This document shows, in pieces, positions 18,300 to 27,311 of a DNA stretch of 64,000 nucleotides. A program made the position numbers and the translations under genes. Position 1 is the stretch's first letter. Each line of letters starts with the position of its first letter. The notes below the pieces were generated by a model. It did not search any database. It saw only the letters and a list, made by a program, of their open reading frames with translations, and was not told the DNA's origin. Origin of the DNA: Pseudomonas paracarnis (lineage in GTDB: Bacteria > Pseudomonadota > Gammaproteobacteria > Pseudomonadales > Pseudomonadaceae); assembly GCF_904063055.1 (NCBI RefSeq), contig NZ_CAJFCN010000004.1:372001-436000 (forward strand), read 5' to 3'.

Positions 18300-18600
18300 C
18301 TAGGGTTCCGCTTTTACAGCGGGCCACTTTTGGAAAAGAGCCCCAAAAGTAACCAAAAGGGCTCTTGCCCCACCACTCGGCACCTCGCCCAGGCTCGGTG
18401 TGCCCGTAATCCGCCAGTGATTTGGGGGGCCGCCGCCACGCGCCATCCATGGCGCGGGGCGGCTAAACCGGCATCCCTGCCGGTTTACCCCCCAAATCCC
18501 TGTCGAATTCCGGCCATCGTGGTTTAACGGGGCGCCTAAGATCAACAGCAGATCAAGATCAAGATCAAGAGCGGCTCGCTTCGCATCGTGGTTACCGTTT
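18300..18600. repeat. Gene-free multi-hairpin intergenic element
   Basis: Several nested inverted repeats occur here: AAGAGCCC/GGGCTCTT around 18338-18368; an outer stem GATTTGGGGGG (18419-18429) with CCCCCCAAATC (18488-18498); inside it GCGCCAT/ATGGCGC and AAACCGGC/GCCGGTTT. A short GATCAA triplet repeat lies near 18551-18568. I recognise this as a type of sequence found in many intergenic regions of fluorescent pseudomonads and often mis-called as a short gene. I see no credible coding frame. Confidence 0.6.
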
Positions 18601-18636
18601 GCTGCGACAGCCTAAAAAGTTGTGTAGATACCTATG

Positions 18637-18663
18637 GCTATCGCAGTTCAAGCCAGCTCCCAC
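18637..18663. repeat. Solitary family 1 REP half-site
   Basis: GCTATCGCAGTTCAAGCCAG followed by CTCCCAC is a single right-hand REP arm with one substitution in the core. It lies just before the end of the dioxygenase gene and has no left partner nearby. Confidence 0.7.
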
Positions 18664-18678
18664 AGGGGATCGGTGTTT

Positions 18679-19542
18679 CTAGAGTTGGTTGAGGGGGATT
18701 TTCAGGTACGTCACGCCGTTCTCTTCCGCCGGCGGCATATTCCCCGCTCGCACATTCACCTGGATCGCCGGCAGCAACAACGTCGGCATGCCCAATCCAG
18801 CATCGCGTTGGGTGCGCATCTCAACAAACGCCGCTTCATCCACGCCGTCATGCACATGGATATTGCCCGCCCGCTGTTCCGCCACGGTGGTCTGGCATTT
18901 GGCTTCTCGACCCTCGGGTGGGTAGTCATGACACACGTACAGCTTGGTGTCTGAAGGGAACGCCAACAGCTTGCGCATCGACGCGTACAACTGTCGCGCA
19001 TCGCCGCCGGGGAAGTCGCAACGGGCGGTGCCGACGTCGGGCATGAACAGGGTGTCGCCCACCAGGATCAAGCGGCCATCGATCAAATAGGCCATGTCGG
19101 CGGGGGTGTGTCCGGGCACATGCAACGCCTGGGCCTTCAAGTTGCCGATATGAAAGATGTCATCCGGCGCAAACAGGTGATCGAACTGCGAGCCGTCCAC
19201 GCGAAATTCCGGCTCGAGGTTGAACAGGTTTTTGAACACGCCCTGCACCTTGCTGATCGATTCGCCTATCGCGATCTTGCCGCCCAAGGTGCGACGCAGG
19301 TAGGGCGCGGCGGACAGGTGGTCAGCGTGGGCGTGGGTTTCCAGCAGCCATTGCACGTGCAGGCCATGCTCGCGCACAAAGGCGATCACCTTGTCGGCTT
19401 GCGTCGTGTCGGTGCGCCCGGACGCCGGGTCGTAATTGAGCACCGAGTCGACGATGGCGCAAGGGCCGCCATCGGCTTCATAGACGATATAGGTGTAGGT
19501 CGACGATGCGTCATCCAGAAAGGCTTGAATCAACGCTGGCAT
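18679..19542 (-). CDS. Persulfide dioxygenase-like metallo-beta-lactamase-fold protein (ETHE1/Blh family)
   Basis: This mononuclear iron enzyme family oxidises glutathione persulfide to sulfite and glutathione in the cytoplasm. The 287-residue protein has the metal motif THAHADH, a second ligand region HVPGHTPADM and the conserved GDTLFMPDVGTARCDFPGGD stretch that marks the persulfide dioxygenase/Blh group rather than true beta-lactamases. It is divergent from the sulfur-sensing ArsR gene, with sulfide:quinone reductase beyond, which supports a role in sulfide removal. The fused DUF442 rhodanese-like domain seen in some Blh proteins is absent. Confidence 0.88.
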   Translation of the reverse strand: MPALIQAFLDDASSTYTYIVYEADGGPCAIVDSVLNYDPASGRTDTTQADKVIAFVREHGLHVQWLLETHAHADHLSAAPYLRRTLGGKIAIGESISKVQGVFKNLFNLEPEFRVDGSQFDHLFAPDDIFHIGNLKAQALHVPGHTPADMAYLIDGRLILVGDTLFMPDVGTARCDFPGGDARQLYASMRKLLAFPSDTKLYVCHDYPPEGREAKCQTTVAEQRAGNIHVHDGVDEAAFVEMRTQRDAGLGMPTLLLPAIQVNVRAGNMPPAEENGVTYLKIPLNQL

Positions 19543-19636
19543 GGCGGCTGTCTCTGCTGAAGAAAAAAGTGGTTACAATCAGTTTACGTTTACACATAAT
19601 GTTTTGAGCTTAAGTGACTTAAAGGACCCGAGGCAA
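19543..19636. promoter_or_regulatory. Divergent promoter region of the sulfide-detoxification genes
   Basis: This 94-base AT-rich gap lies between the starts of the dioxygenase gene and the ArsR-type gene. It contains TTACAATCAGTTTACG, CACATAATG and a repeated CTTAAGTGACTTAA near 19610-19624 that could be an operator. Joint repression of both directions by the ArsR protein is inferred. Confidence 0.45.
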
Positions 19637-19972
19637 ATGGAATCTACGTTGAGTGAGGGCGAGGTCGCCCAGCTGCGTGCATCGGCGTCCAAGGCCTGTG
19701 CCTTGCTCAAGGCCCTGGCCAATGAAGACCGCTTGTTGATCCTGTGCCAGTTGACCCAGGGCGAGCGCAACGTCGGCGAGCTGGAAGCCCTGACCGGGGT
19801 ACGCCAGCCCACCCTGTCACAACAGTTGGGCATCTTGCGCGATGAAGGGTTGGTCGCCACCCGTCGGGAAGGCAAATACATTTTCTACGGGCTGGCCAGC
19901 CATGAAGTGATTCAAGTGATGAAGACCCTGTCCGGGCTGTATTGCGGCGCGGTCATAAAAAGCTGGGCGTGA
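19637..19972 (+). CDS. ArsR-family sulfur-sensing repressor (BigR/YgaV-like)
   Basis: The 111-residue winged-helix repressor starts at ATG 19637; an upstream in-frame ATG at 19541 lies inside the divergent promoter region and is unlikely. The helix-turn-helix is GELEALTGVRQPTLSQQLGILRDEGLVATRREGKYIFY. Cysteines fall at C21, C37 (LLILCQL) and C103 (LYCG). C37 and C103 are placed as in BigR, SqrR and YgaV, where a disulfide or polysulfide bridge releases the repressor from DNA. It is followed by sqr and a TauE gene, so it probably derepresses the module when sulfide or persulfide builds up. Confidence 0.88.
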   Translation: MESTLSEGEVAQLRASASKACALLKALANEDRLLILCQLTQGERNVGELEALTGVRQPTLSQQLGILRDEGLVATRREGKYIFYGLASHEVIQVMKTLSGLYCGAVIKSWA

Positions 19973-20023
19973 CGCCATCCGGCAGCGACCCTTGTGTGCA
20001 TTGACTCAAAAAGGCAGTAGACA

Positions 20024-21268
20024 ATGACCGAACAACACTGGGGACCCACCATCAGTGGCGATATCGTAGTCATCGGCGGCGGCTCGGCAGGCATCGGCCT
20101 GCTGGCCAGCCTGCTCAAGCGCGACCCGCAGCTGAACATCACCCTCATCGAACCTAACGACTACCACTGCTACCAGCCCGCCTGGACCCTGGTCGGCGGC
20201 GGCGCCTACGACCTGCAAAAGACCCGCCGGCCCCTGGCCGATGTGCTACCCAATGGCGTCAGCTGGGTGCAGGCCGCCGTCAGCGAAGTGCTGCCCGATG
20301 AAAACACCCTGGTGCTCGACAGCGGCCAGCGCGTCACCTGGAAGAACCTCATCGTCTGCCCCGGCCTGCGCCTGGCCTGGGAAAAAATCGAAGGCCTGCA
20401 AGACACCCTGGGCCAACACGGCGTCACCTCCAACTACAGCTACGAGCACGCCGCCTACACTTGGCAGCTGGTGCAGCAGCTCAAGGGCGGCAAAGCGTTG
20501 TTCACCCAGCCGGCGATGCCGATCAAATGTGCCGGCGCGCCGCAAAAAGCCCTGTACCTGTCCTGCGACCACTGGCTCAAGCAGGGCGACCTCAAACACA
20601 TCGACGTCGAATTCAACCTGGCCGGTGCCGCGTTGTTCGGTGTGCCAACCTTTGTGCCGCCATTGATGAAGTACGTGGAGAAATACAACGCGCGCCTGGC
20701 GTTCAATTCCAACCTGGTGAAAGTCGATGGCCCGGCGCGCAAAGCCTGGTTTGAAGTCAAAGACGCCGAAGGCAACGCGACGGTCGAAGAGAAAACCTTC
20801 GATATGCTCCACGTCGTACCGCCGCAGTTGTCCCCGGACTTTATCCGCCAGAGCCCGCTGGCCGATGCCGCCGGCTGGTGCGAAGTGAACCCCCACAGCC
20901 TGCAACACCTGCGCTACCCACATATCTTCGGCCTTGGCGATGTGTGCGGCACCACCAACGCCAAGACTGCTGCGGCGGTGCGCAAGCAAATCGTGGTGGT
21001 GGCGGAAAACCTGCTGGCCCTGCGCAAACAGGCGCCATTGCCGCTCAAATACGACGGCTACGGTTCCTGCCCACTGACGGTGGAGAAGGGCAAGGTGGTG
21101 CTGGCCGAGTTTGGCTACGGCGGCAAATTGCTGCCGACCTTTCCCCTCGATCCCACGCAGGCGCGCCGTTCGATGTGGTTCCTCAAGGCCACGCTGCTGC
21201 CGTGGTTCTACTGGAACGGTATGCTCAAGGGCCGCGAGTGGCTGACCCGTCTGAGCAAGGTGGACTGA
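20024..21268 (+). CDS. sqr: Sulfide:quinone oxidoreductase (type II-like)
   Basis: This membrane-associated FAD enzyme oxidises sulfide to sulfane sulfur and reduces quinone. The 414-residue protein has an FAD motif (VIGGGSAGIGLLASLL, residues 13-28), NDYHCYQPAWTLVGGG, and two conserved cysteines expected for the active-site disulfide: one in MPIKCAGAPQKALYL and one in GLGDVCGTTNAKTAAAVRKQ. The sequence resembles the mitochondrial/type II SQR group. It lies 51 bases after the ArsR gene and directly abuts the exporter gene. Confidence 0.88.
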   Translation: MTEQHWGPTISGDIVVIGGGSAGIGLLASLLKRDPQLNITLIEPNDYHCYQPAWTLVGGGAYDLQKTRRPLADVLPNGVSWVQAAVSEVLPDENTLVLDSGQRVTWKNLIVCPGLRLAWEKIEGLQDTLGQHGVTSNYSYEHAAYTWQLVQQLKGGKALFTQPAMPIKCAGAPQKALYLSCDHWLKQGDLKHIDVEFNLAGAALFGVPTFVPPLMKYVEKYNARLAFNSNLVKVDGPARKAWFEVKDAEGNATVEEKTFDMLHVVPPQLSPDFIRQSPLADAAGWCEVNPHSLQHLRYPHIFGLGDVCGTTNAKTAAAVRKQIVVVAENLLALRKQAPLPLKYDGYGSCPLTVEKGKVVLAEFGYGGKLLPTFPLDPTQARRSMWFLKATLLPWFYWNGMLKGREWLTRLSKVD

Positions 21269-22075
21269 ATGCTGCTGGCCAGTGTGTTGGGTGTATTGAT
21301 GGGCCTGGTCATGGGCCTGACCGGCGCGGGCGGCGGCATCCTCGGGGTGCCGGCGCTGGTGCTGGGGCTGGGCTTGACCATGACCCAGGCCGCGCCCGTG
21401 TCGTTGCTGGCGGTGGGTGCGGCGGCAGCGGTGGGGGCCATTGATGGCTTGCGCCATGGCCTGGTGCGGTATCGCGCGGCGTTGCTGATCGCCTTGCTTG
21501 GCGCGTTGTTTTCGCCGTTGGGTGTGTTCGTCGCCCATCAACTGTCGGAGCCGGTGCTGATGGGACTGTTCAGCGCGCTGATGGTGCTGGTGGCCTGGCG
21601 CATGCTGCAACGGGAAAAGCGCGAGGCCGGGCCGAGTGACCATGGTTCGGCGTCGTGGGGCCAGAAGAACTGCATGCTCAACCAGCAGACCGGGCGCCTG
21701 GCCTGGACCGCCAAGTGCAGCGCCACCCTGGCCGCATTGGGTGCGGTGACCGGCGCCGTGTCGGGGTTGTTGGGCGTGGGCGGCGGCTTCCTGATCGTAC
21801 CGGCGTTCAAGCAGCTCACCGATGTGCAGATGCGTGGCATCGTCGCCACGTCGTTGATGGTGGTCAGCCTGCTGTCGCTGATCGGCGTGGCCGGTGCGTT
21901 TCATGCGGGCGTGAGTATCGAGCCGGTGGGCTGGGTGTTTATCGGCGCGAGTATCGTCGGCATGTTGGCAGGACGGCGGTTGTGTTCGGTGATTCCCGCG
22001 CGGGCCTTGCAAGTGGGGTTTGCCAGTTTGTGCGTCGTAGTGGCTGTTGGCATGTTACTCAAGGCCGCCCTATAA
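21269..22075 (+). CDS. TauE/SafE-family membrane exporter, probably for sulfite
   Basis: The 268-residue protein is nearly all hydrophobic, with about eight membrane segments and the duplicated TauE/SafE repeat: LMGLVMGLTGAGGGILGVPALVLGLGL in the first half and AVTGAVSGLLGVGGGFLIVPAFKQL in the second. It starts on the base after the sqr stop. Given the upstream enzymes, the most likely cargo is sulfite or thiosulfate made from sulfide; the family also moves other sulfur anions. Confidence 0.85.
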   Translation: MLLASVLGVLMGLVMGLTGAGGGILGVPALVLGLGLTMTQAAPVSLLAVGAAAAVGAIDGLRHGLVRYRAALLIALLGALFSPLGVFVAHQLSEPVLMGLFSALMVLVAWRMLQREKREAGPSDHGSASWGQKNCMLNQQTGRLAWTAKCSATLAALGAVTGAVSGLLGVGGGFLIVPAFKQLTDVQMRGIVATSLMVVSLLSLIGVAGAFHAGVSIEPVGWVFIGASIVGMLAGRRLCSVIPARALQVGFASLCVVVAVGMLLKAAL

Positions 22076-22216
22076 GGTTAAAAGCTTCTACTTTTGACTG
22101 TGTCCACCTGAGGATCAAATGCGTCCACGAGATGGCAAGATGAACGCCTCTCAGGTTACTGTTCCTCTGTGTAACGGATTCACCGGCCTTGCACCCCGGC
22201 TTACCAAGGTCACCGA

Positions 22217-23860
22217 ATGGATAAATACACACCCCACACCTGGCAACCCCACGAGCGGCCGAGCCTGCCTGGCTCGCCGTCGACGCCGCTGCACCCTACG
22301 CATAAGCGCTGGCTCTTCGCGCTGGTCGGCGTGCTGGTGGCAATCACCGGCGGCTTGGGTAACGCCCTGGTCATCGCCAACCTGCAATACCTGCAAGGCG
22401 CCCTGGGCGCGACCACCGCGGAAATGGCCTGGCTGCCCGCCGCCTATGTGATGACCAACGTGTGCATGAACCTACTGCTGGTGAAGTTTCGCCAGCAGTT
22501 CGGCCTGCGTGCGTTTACCGAGGTGTTCCTGGTGCTCTACGCGCTGGTGACCTTCGGCCACTTGTTCGTCAATGACCTCAGTTCGGCGATTGCGGTACGG
22601 GCCGCCCACGGTATGGTGGGCGCGGCGCTGAGTTCGTTGGGCTTGTACTACATGATCCAGGCATTCCCGGCCAAGTGGCGGCTGAAAGCGCTGGTACTGG
22701 GGCTGGGCACCGCGCAGTTGGCGTTACCGCTGGCGCGGCTGTTTTCCGAAGACTTGCTGCAAATCGCTGAATGGCGCGGGCTGTATTTGTTCGAACTGGG
22801 CCTGGCGCTGATCTGCCTGGGCTGCGTGTTTCTGCTCAAGCTGCCGCCGGGTGATCGCTTCAAGACCTTTGAAAAACTCGATTTTCTAACCTTTGCCATC
22901 CTCGCCAGCGGCGTGGCCTTGCTCTGCGCTGTGCTGTCCCTGGGGCGTATTGACTGGTGGCTGGAAGCGCCGTGGATCGGCGTGGCCTCCGCCTGTTCCC
23001 TGGTGCTGATCATGGCGGGGCTCGCCATCGAGCATAACCGCAGCAACCCGATGCTGATGACGCGCTGGCTGGGCAGCGGCGTGATGATCCGCCTGGCGTT
23101 GGCGGTGGTGCTGATTCGCATGGTGCTGTCCGAGCAATCCACCGGTGCGGTGGGGTTCATGCAGATGTTGAACATGAGCTACCAGCAGATGCACACCCTG
23201 TACGTGGTGATGCTGGCCGGGGCGATTGCCGGGCTGGTGGTCAGCGCGTTGACGATCAACCCGGCGCATTTGCTGATGCCGCTGATCATCTCCCTGGCGC
23301 TGATGGCGACCGGTTCGGTGATGGACAGTTTTTCCAGCAACCTGACCCGTCCGCAGAACCTCTATATCAGCCAGTTCCTGCTAGGCTTCGGCGGTACATT
23401 CTTCCTGGGGCCGACCATGGTGCTGGGCACCAAAAACGTACTGACCAACCCGCGCAACCTGGTGAGCTTCTCGGTGATGTTCGGGATCTGCCAGAACCTT
23501 GGCGGCCTGATCGGCGCGGCGTTGCTGGGCACCTTCCAGATCGTGCGCGAGAAGTATCATTCGAGCATGATCGTCGAGCACCTGACCCTGATCGATCCGC
23601 TTGTGGCGGCGCGGGTGCAGAGTGGTGGGGCGGCCTATGGCAAGATCGTCGCTGACCCGGAACTGCGCAACCTCATGGGCATCCGCAGCCTGGCCACGGC
23701 GGCCACCCGTGAGGCGAACGTCATGGCTTACAACGATGTCTTCATGCTGATCGCGATTATCGCGATCCTGACCATGCTGTGGATCTTCACCCGCAGCCTG
23801 TGGCTGATGAGCACTACCAAGGCAACTCCTCCTGTTCAACCCAGCGGCGCGACTTCATGA
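22217..23860 (+). CDS. MFS drug-efflux-type permease (DHA2/EmrB-like)
   Basis: The 547-residue inner-membrane protein has about 14 hydrophobic segments, beginning RWLFALVGVLVAITGGLGNALVIANLQYL. The family pattern TTAEMAWLPAAYVMTNV corresponds to the first periplasmic loop of EmrB-type pumps. Its last codons overlap the start of the adaptor gene (ATGA), so the two form a coupled pair that could work with an outer-membrane factor encoded elsewhere. The substrate is unknown; the upstream 141 bases hold no recognisable regulator gene. Confidence 0.85.
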   Translation: MDKYTPHTWQPHERPSLPGSPSTPLHPTHKRWLFALVGVLVAITGGLGNALVIANLQYLQGALGATTAEMAWLPAAYVMTNVCMNLLLVKFRQQFGLRAFTEVFLVLYALVTFGHLFVNDLSSAIAVRAAHGMVGAALSSLGLYYMIQAFPAKWRLKALVLGLGTAQLALPLARLFSEDLLQIAEWRGLYLFELGLALICLGCVFLLKLPPGDRFKTFEKLDFLTFAILASGVALLCAVLSLGRIDWWLEAPWIGVASACSLVLIMAGLAIEHNRSNPMLMTRWLGSGVMIRLALAVVLIRMVLSEQSTGAVGFMQMLNMSYQQMHTLYVVMLAGAIAGLVVSALTINPAHLLMPLIISLALMATGSVMDSFSSNLTRPQNLYISQFLLGFGGTFFLGPTMVLGTKNVLTNPRNLVSFSVMFGICQNLGGLIGAALLGTFQIVREKYHSSMIVEHLTLIDPLVAARVQSGGAAYGKIVADPELRNLMGIRSLATAATREANVMAYNDVFMLIAIIAILTMLWIFTRSLWLMSTTKATPPVQPSGATS

Positions 23861-25002
23861 CTGAACCTTCAACCACCACCACGACTGCCATTGCCGCCAC
23901 GCCGGAAGGCAGCACGCCACCGGGCGCGGTGCCCACCCAACTGCGGTCCTTGCGCGTGCGGATCATCTCGTCCCTGGGCTTTGCCGCCATCGCCATCATC
24001 GGTGTGCTGATCGTGTTGTACGCCTGGCAACTGCCGCCGTTCAGCAGCGCGGTGGAAACCACCGAAAACGCCCTGGTGCGTGGGCAGGTGACGATTATCG
24101 GCCCGCAACTCAGTGGCTATGTGTTCGAAGTGCCGGTGCAGGACTTCCAGTACGTCAAGACCGGCGACCTGCTGGTGCGCCTGGATGACCGTATCTACAA
24201 GCAACGCCTCGACCAGGCCCTGGCACAACTGGCGGTGCAGAAGGCCTCGTTGGCCAACGTGGTGCAGCAACGCAACAGCGCCGAAGCGACCATCAAGCTG
24301 CGCCAGGCCGCGTTGGTCGACAGTCAGGCTCAGGCACGCAAGAGCACTGCGGATTTGCGCCGCAATGAAGAACTGATCAGCGATGGTTCGGTGTCCAAAC
24401 GCGAACTGGACGTGACCCGTGCCGCCAACGCGCAGACCATCGCCGCCGTGGCCCAGGCCCAGGCCAGCCTGGAAATTGCGCGCCAGGATTTGCAGACGGT
24501 GATCGTCAACCGCGGCTCCCTGGAGGCAGCTGTCGCGAGTGCCGAGGCGGCAGTGGAACTGGCGCGCATCGACCTGTCCAATACCCGCATCACGGCGCCA
24601 CGGGATGGTCAGCTGGGGCAGATTGGCGTGCGCCTGGGCGCTTATGTCAATTCCGGCGCGCAACTGATGGCCCTGGTACCCAAGCAGTTGTGGGTGATTG
24701 CCAATATGAAAGAAACCCAGATGGACAATGTGCAGGTCGGCCAGCCGGTGACGTTCACCGTGGATGCGCTGAACCACCGCAAATTCCATGGCACGGTGCA
24801 GCATATTTCCCCGGCCACCGGTTCCGAGTTCAGCCTGTTGCAGGCGGACAACGCCACCGGCAACTTCGTCAAGATCGCCCAGCGGGTGCCCGTGCGCATC
24901 ACCGTGGATCCGGATCAAGCCGAGAGTGAGCGCTTGCGGCCGGGGTTGTCGGTGGTGGTGAGTATCGACACGGCAGGGCGTCTCAAAAATTCACCGCCCT
25001 GA
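23857..25002 (+). CDS. HlyD/EmrA-family membrane-fusion protein
   Basis: The 381-residue adaptor has one N-terminal membrane segment (IISSLGFAAIAIIGVLIVLYAW), a split biotinyl-lipoyl domain (ALVRGQVTIIGPQLSGYVFEVPVQDFQYVKTGDLLVRLDD and NTRITAPRDGQLGQIGVRLGAYVNSGAQLMALV) and a long Gln/Ala-rich coiled coil (about residues 125-235). The ATG at 23857 overlaps the permease stop. It bridges the permease to an outer-membrane channel. The 3' end overlaps the convergent epimerase gene by 12 bases. Confidence 0.88.
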   Translation: MTEPSTTTTTAIAATPEGSTPPGAVPTQLRSLRVRIISSLGFAAIAIIGVLIVLYAWQLPPFSSAVETTENALVRGQVTIIGPQLSGYVFEVPVQDFQYVKTGDLLVRLDDRIYKQRLDQALAQLAVQKASLANVVQQRNSAEATIKLRQAALVDSQAQARKSTADLRRNEELISDGSVSKRELDVTRAANAQTIAAVAQAQASLEIARQDLQTVIVNRGSLEAAVASAEAAVELARIDLSNTRITAPRDGQLGQIGVRLGAYVNSGAQLMALVPKQLWVIANMKETQMDNVQVGQPVTFTVDALNHRKFHGTVQHISPATGSEFSLLQADNATGNFVKIAQRVPVRITVDPDQAESERLRPGLSVVVSIDTAGRLKNSPP

Positions 25003-25899
25003 CACTGGCACGCTTGGCGTGTATTTCAGGTTGAAATTGAGGTGGGTTGACTGGCCTTGCTCCAACAGCTTCAGGCCAGGCTTGCCCGCCAGGTGATGGG
25101 CATTCACCGGATGGCTCACCGGCTCGATGCAGAAAAACTCCAACCCCGGCGGGCAGTACAACAGGAAATAATCGGCGCCGCTGGCCTGGCATTCGAGACG
25201 GTAGCCAAGCTCCGGTTGTTCGATCAGGCAGTGCCCATCCCAGCCGCAAAAGCCGTTGTCCACCAGCCCCTCTGGCAAACCTTTGAGTTGCCGGAAATCC
25301 CAGGCCTCGGGAACCGGTGCCAACTCGGTGGGCAGCTTGGCTGCATCACTCATCCACACTTGCCCAGCCTTGGCCTGCAGCCGCGTACCCGGCCGGCGAG
25401 GTAAGTACGGATGCAAGCCCAGCCCATGCCACGCGGGTTGCTCGGCCAAGTGAGTTACACACAATTGGATATTCAACTCACCGTTGTTCAAGCGCAACCG
25501 CTGGCGGGCGTGATAGGCGAAGGGTGTGGCGCATTCCAATTCCAGCACCACTTCATGCGTGGTATGGCTCACCACCTGCCATGCCTGCTGCCAGGCCGAG
25601 CCGTGAATCGGTAAAAGATCAGTGAGGCTATTAGCTGCCAGTGCCAGCCAACCACCGGGGTTGTCGAACCCGCCTTGGGCGATTCGGTTGGACCAGGGTG
25701 CCAAGGGATAGCAACCCAGCTTGCCCGGCAGCCCGGTATTGATCGCCTGTGCATCGCTGTGCCGTAACAGCGGCTGCCCGGTGGCGCGCACCGTCCAGTT
25801 GACGAGGCTGCCGCCGATGGCGGGGGCGAGCACCAGATGGGTGAATTGATCCGAAAGCTCAATCACGATTGACCTGCCTGATGAAGTCAAAACAAACAC
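24991..25899 (-). CDS. Aldose 1-epimerase (mutarotase) family protein
   Basis: The 302-residue protein shows the galactose mutarotase fold: CYPLAPWSNRIAQGGF, ITGLPIH-like LLPIHGSAWQQAW and HGLGLHPYLPRRPGT with the catalytic His, plus a C-terminal acidic region (FFCIEPVSHPVNAHHL) with the likely catalytic Glu. It lies downstream of the uronate TRAP operon on the same strand, separated by a REPIN, so it may interconvert anomers of galacturonate, glucuronate or related sugars. The substrate is inferred from context only. Confidence 0.82.
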   Translation of the reverse strand: MFVLTSSGRSIVIELSDQFTHLVLAPAIGGSLVNWTVRATGQPLLRHSDAQAINTGLPGKLGCYPLAPWSNRIAQGGFDNPGGWLALAANSLTDLLPIHGSAWQQAWQVVSHTTHEVVLELECATPFAYHARQRLRLNNGELNIQLCVTHLAEQPAWHGLGLHPYLPRRPGTRLQAKAGQVWMSDAAKLPTELAPVPEAWDFRQLKGLPEGLVDNGFCGWDGHCLIEQPELGYRLECQASGADYFLLYCPPGLEFFCIEPVSHPVNAHHLAGKPGLKLLEQGQSTHLNFNLKYTPSVPVSGR

Positions 25900-25912
25900 T
25901 GAGGATGCAAGT

Positions 25913-25999
25913 GTGGGAGCTGGCTTGCCTGCGATAGCGACCTGTCAGTCAATGCATCCGTGACTGATACACCGCTATCGCAGGCAAGCCCGCTCCCAC
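25913..25999. repeat. REPIN-like inverted repeat, family 1
   Basis: GTGGGAGCTGGCTTGCCTGC and its inverse GGCAAGCCCGCTCCCAC flank a variable centre. It fills most of the 130-base gap between the TRAP operon end and the epimerase gene. Confidence 0.9.
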
Positions 26000-26029
26000 A
26001 GTTGCTCACTTTTGTTTCTGAAAGAAGGT

Positions 26030-27310
26030 TTACAGCACCAAATGGGGTAACCACAGCGACAACGCCGGGATGTAGGTCACCGCAATCAGCACCAAGAACA
26101 ACACCGCATAAAACGGCAGCAGTGCCTTCACGGTTTTCTCGATGCTGGTCTTGCCCACCGCCGCACCAACGAACAGCACCGCGCCCACCGGCGGGGTAAT
26201 CAGGCCGATGCCCAGGTTCACCAGCATGATCATGCCAAAGTGCACCGGGTCGACGCCGATGCCCAGGATCACCGGCATCAGGATCGGCGTGAGGATCAGA
26301 ATCAGCGGCGCCATGTCCATCACCGTGCCCAGCAACAACAGCATGACGTTGATGCACATCAGGATCACGTAGCGGTTGTCCGACAGGGTCAGGAACAGCG
26401 TGGTGATCTTCGCCGGGATCTGCATCAGGGTCATGATGTAGCCGAAGCTGGCGGCGAAAGCGATCAGGATCATCACGATGGAAATGGTGCGCACCGTGCG
26501 GTGCATCAGCTTGGGCAGCTCGCGCCATTTGTAGTCGCGGTAGATGAACATGGTCACGAAGAATGCCCACAACACCGCAATCGCCGCCGACTCGGTGGCG
26601 GTGAAGATGCCCGAGAGGATGCCGCCGAGGATGATCACCATGGCCATCAGGCCCCAGAGCGCATCGGCGGCGATCTTCAGCGCCTGCTTCAAGGGGATGA
26701 CTTCGCCTTTGGGGTAGTCGCGCTTTTTCGCGAAGATCAGGCAGAGCACCATCAGGCACGCGCTCATCAACAAGCCCGGCACCACACCGGCCATGAACAG
26801 CGAGGCGATGGAGACCGTGCCGCCCGCCGCCAGTGAGTACAACACCGAGTTATGGCTGGGCGGCGTCAGCAGCGCCTGCACCGAACCGCTGACGGTCACG
26901 GCGGTGGCGAATTCGCGCGGATAACCCCGCCGTTCCATTTCCGGAATCAGCACCGAGCCGACCGAGGCGGTATCGGCCACGGATGAGCCGGAAATCGCGC
27001 CAAAAAACGTCGAAGCCATGATGTTGACCAGGGACAACCCGCCACGCACAAAGCCCACCAGCACCCCGGCAAAGGCCACCAGGCGCCGCGACATGCCGCC
27101 CTCGGCCATGATCGCCCCGGCCAGCACGAAGAACGGAATCGCCATCAGCGAAAACTTGTTCACCCCACCGGCAATCTGAATCATCAGGGCCTGGAACGGG
27201 ATGTCGATCCACCACGCGCCAATCAGCGCCGACAGCCCCAACGCGTAGGCCACCGGCATGCCGATCAGAATCAATACAACAAAGCTGCCCAACAGAATCA
27301 ATGCGTCCAT
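26030..27310 (-). CDS. TRAP transporter large membrane subunit (DctM-type), probably for uronates
   Basis: The 426-residue inner-membrane protein has about 12 hydrophobic segments starting MDALILLGSFVVLILIGMPVAYALG. Family stretches include AGAIMAEGGMSRRLVAFAGVLVGFVRGGLSLVNIMASTFFGAISGSSVADTASVGSVLIPEM and the C-terminal DPVHFGMIMLVNLGIGLITPPVGAVLFVGAAVG. ATG 27310 lies 1 base after the small-subunit stop; an open extension to 27376 would overlap that gene and is rejected. Confidence 0.93.
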   Translation of the reverse strand: MDALILLGSFVVLILIGMPVAYALGLSALIGAWWIDIPFQALMIQIAGGVNKFSLMAIPFFVLAGAIMAEGGMSRRLVAFAGVLVGFVRGGLSLVNIMASTFFGAISGSSVADTASVGSVLIPEMERRGYPREFATAVTVSGSVQALLTPPSHNSVLYSLAAGGTVSIASLFMAGVVPGLLMSACLMVLCLIFAKKRDYPKGEVIPLKQALKIAADALWGLMAMVIILGGILSGIFTATESAAIAVLWAFFVTMFIYRDYKWRELPKLMHRTVRTISIVMILIAFAASFGYIMTLMQIPAKITTLFLTLSDNRYVILMCINVMLLLLGTVMDMAPLILILTPILMPVILGIGVDPVHFGMIMLVNLGIGLITPPVGAVLFVGAAVGKTSIEKTVKALLPFYAVLFLVLIAVTYIPALSLWLPHLVL

Positions 27311-27311
27311 A

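Noticed and set aside
18190-18545. Short open frames on both strands in the repeat region
   Set aside because: They read through REP cores and nested hairpins, lack ribosome-binding sites and have no protein-like composition.
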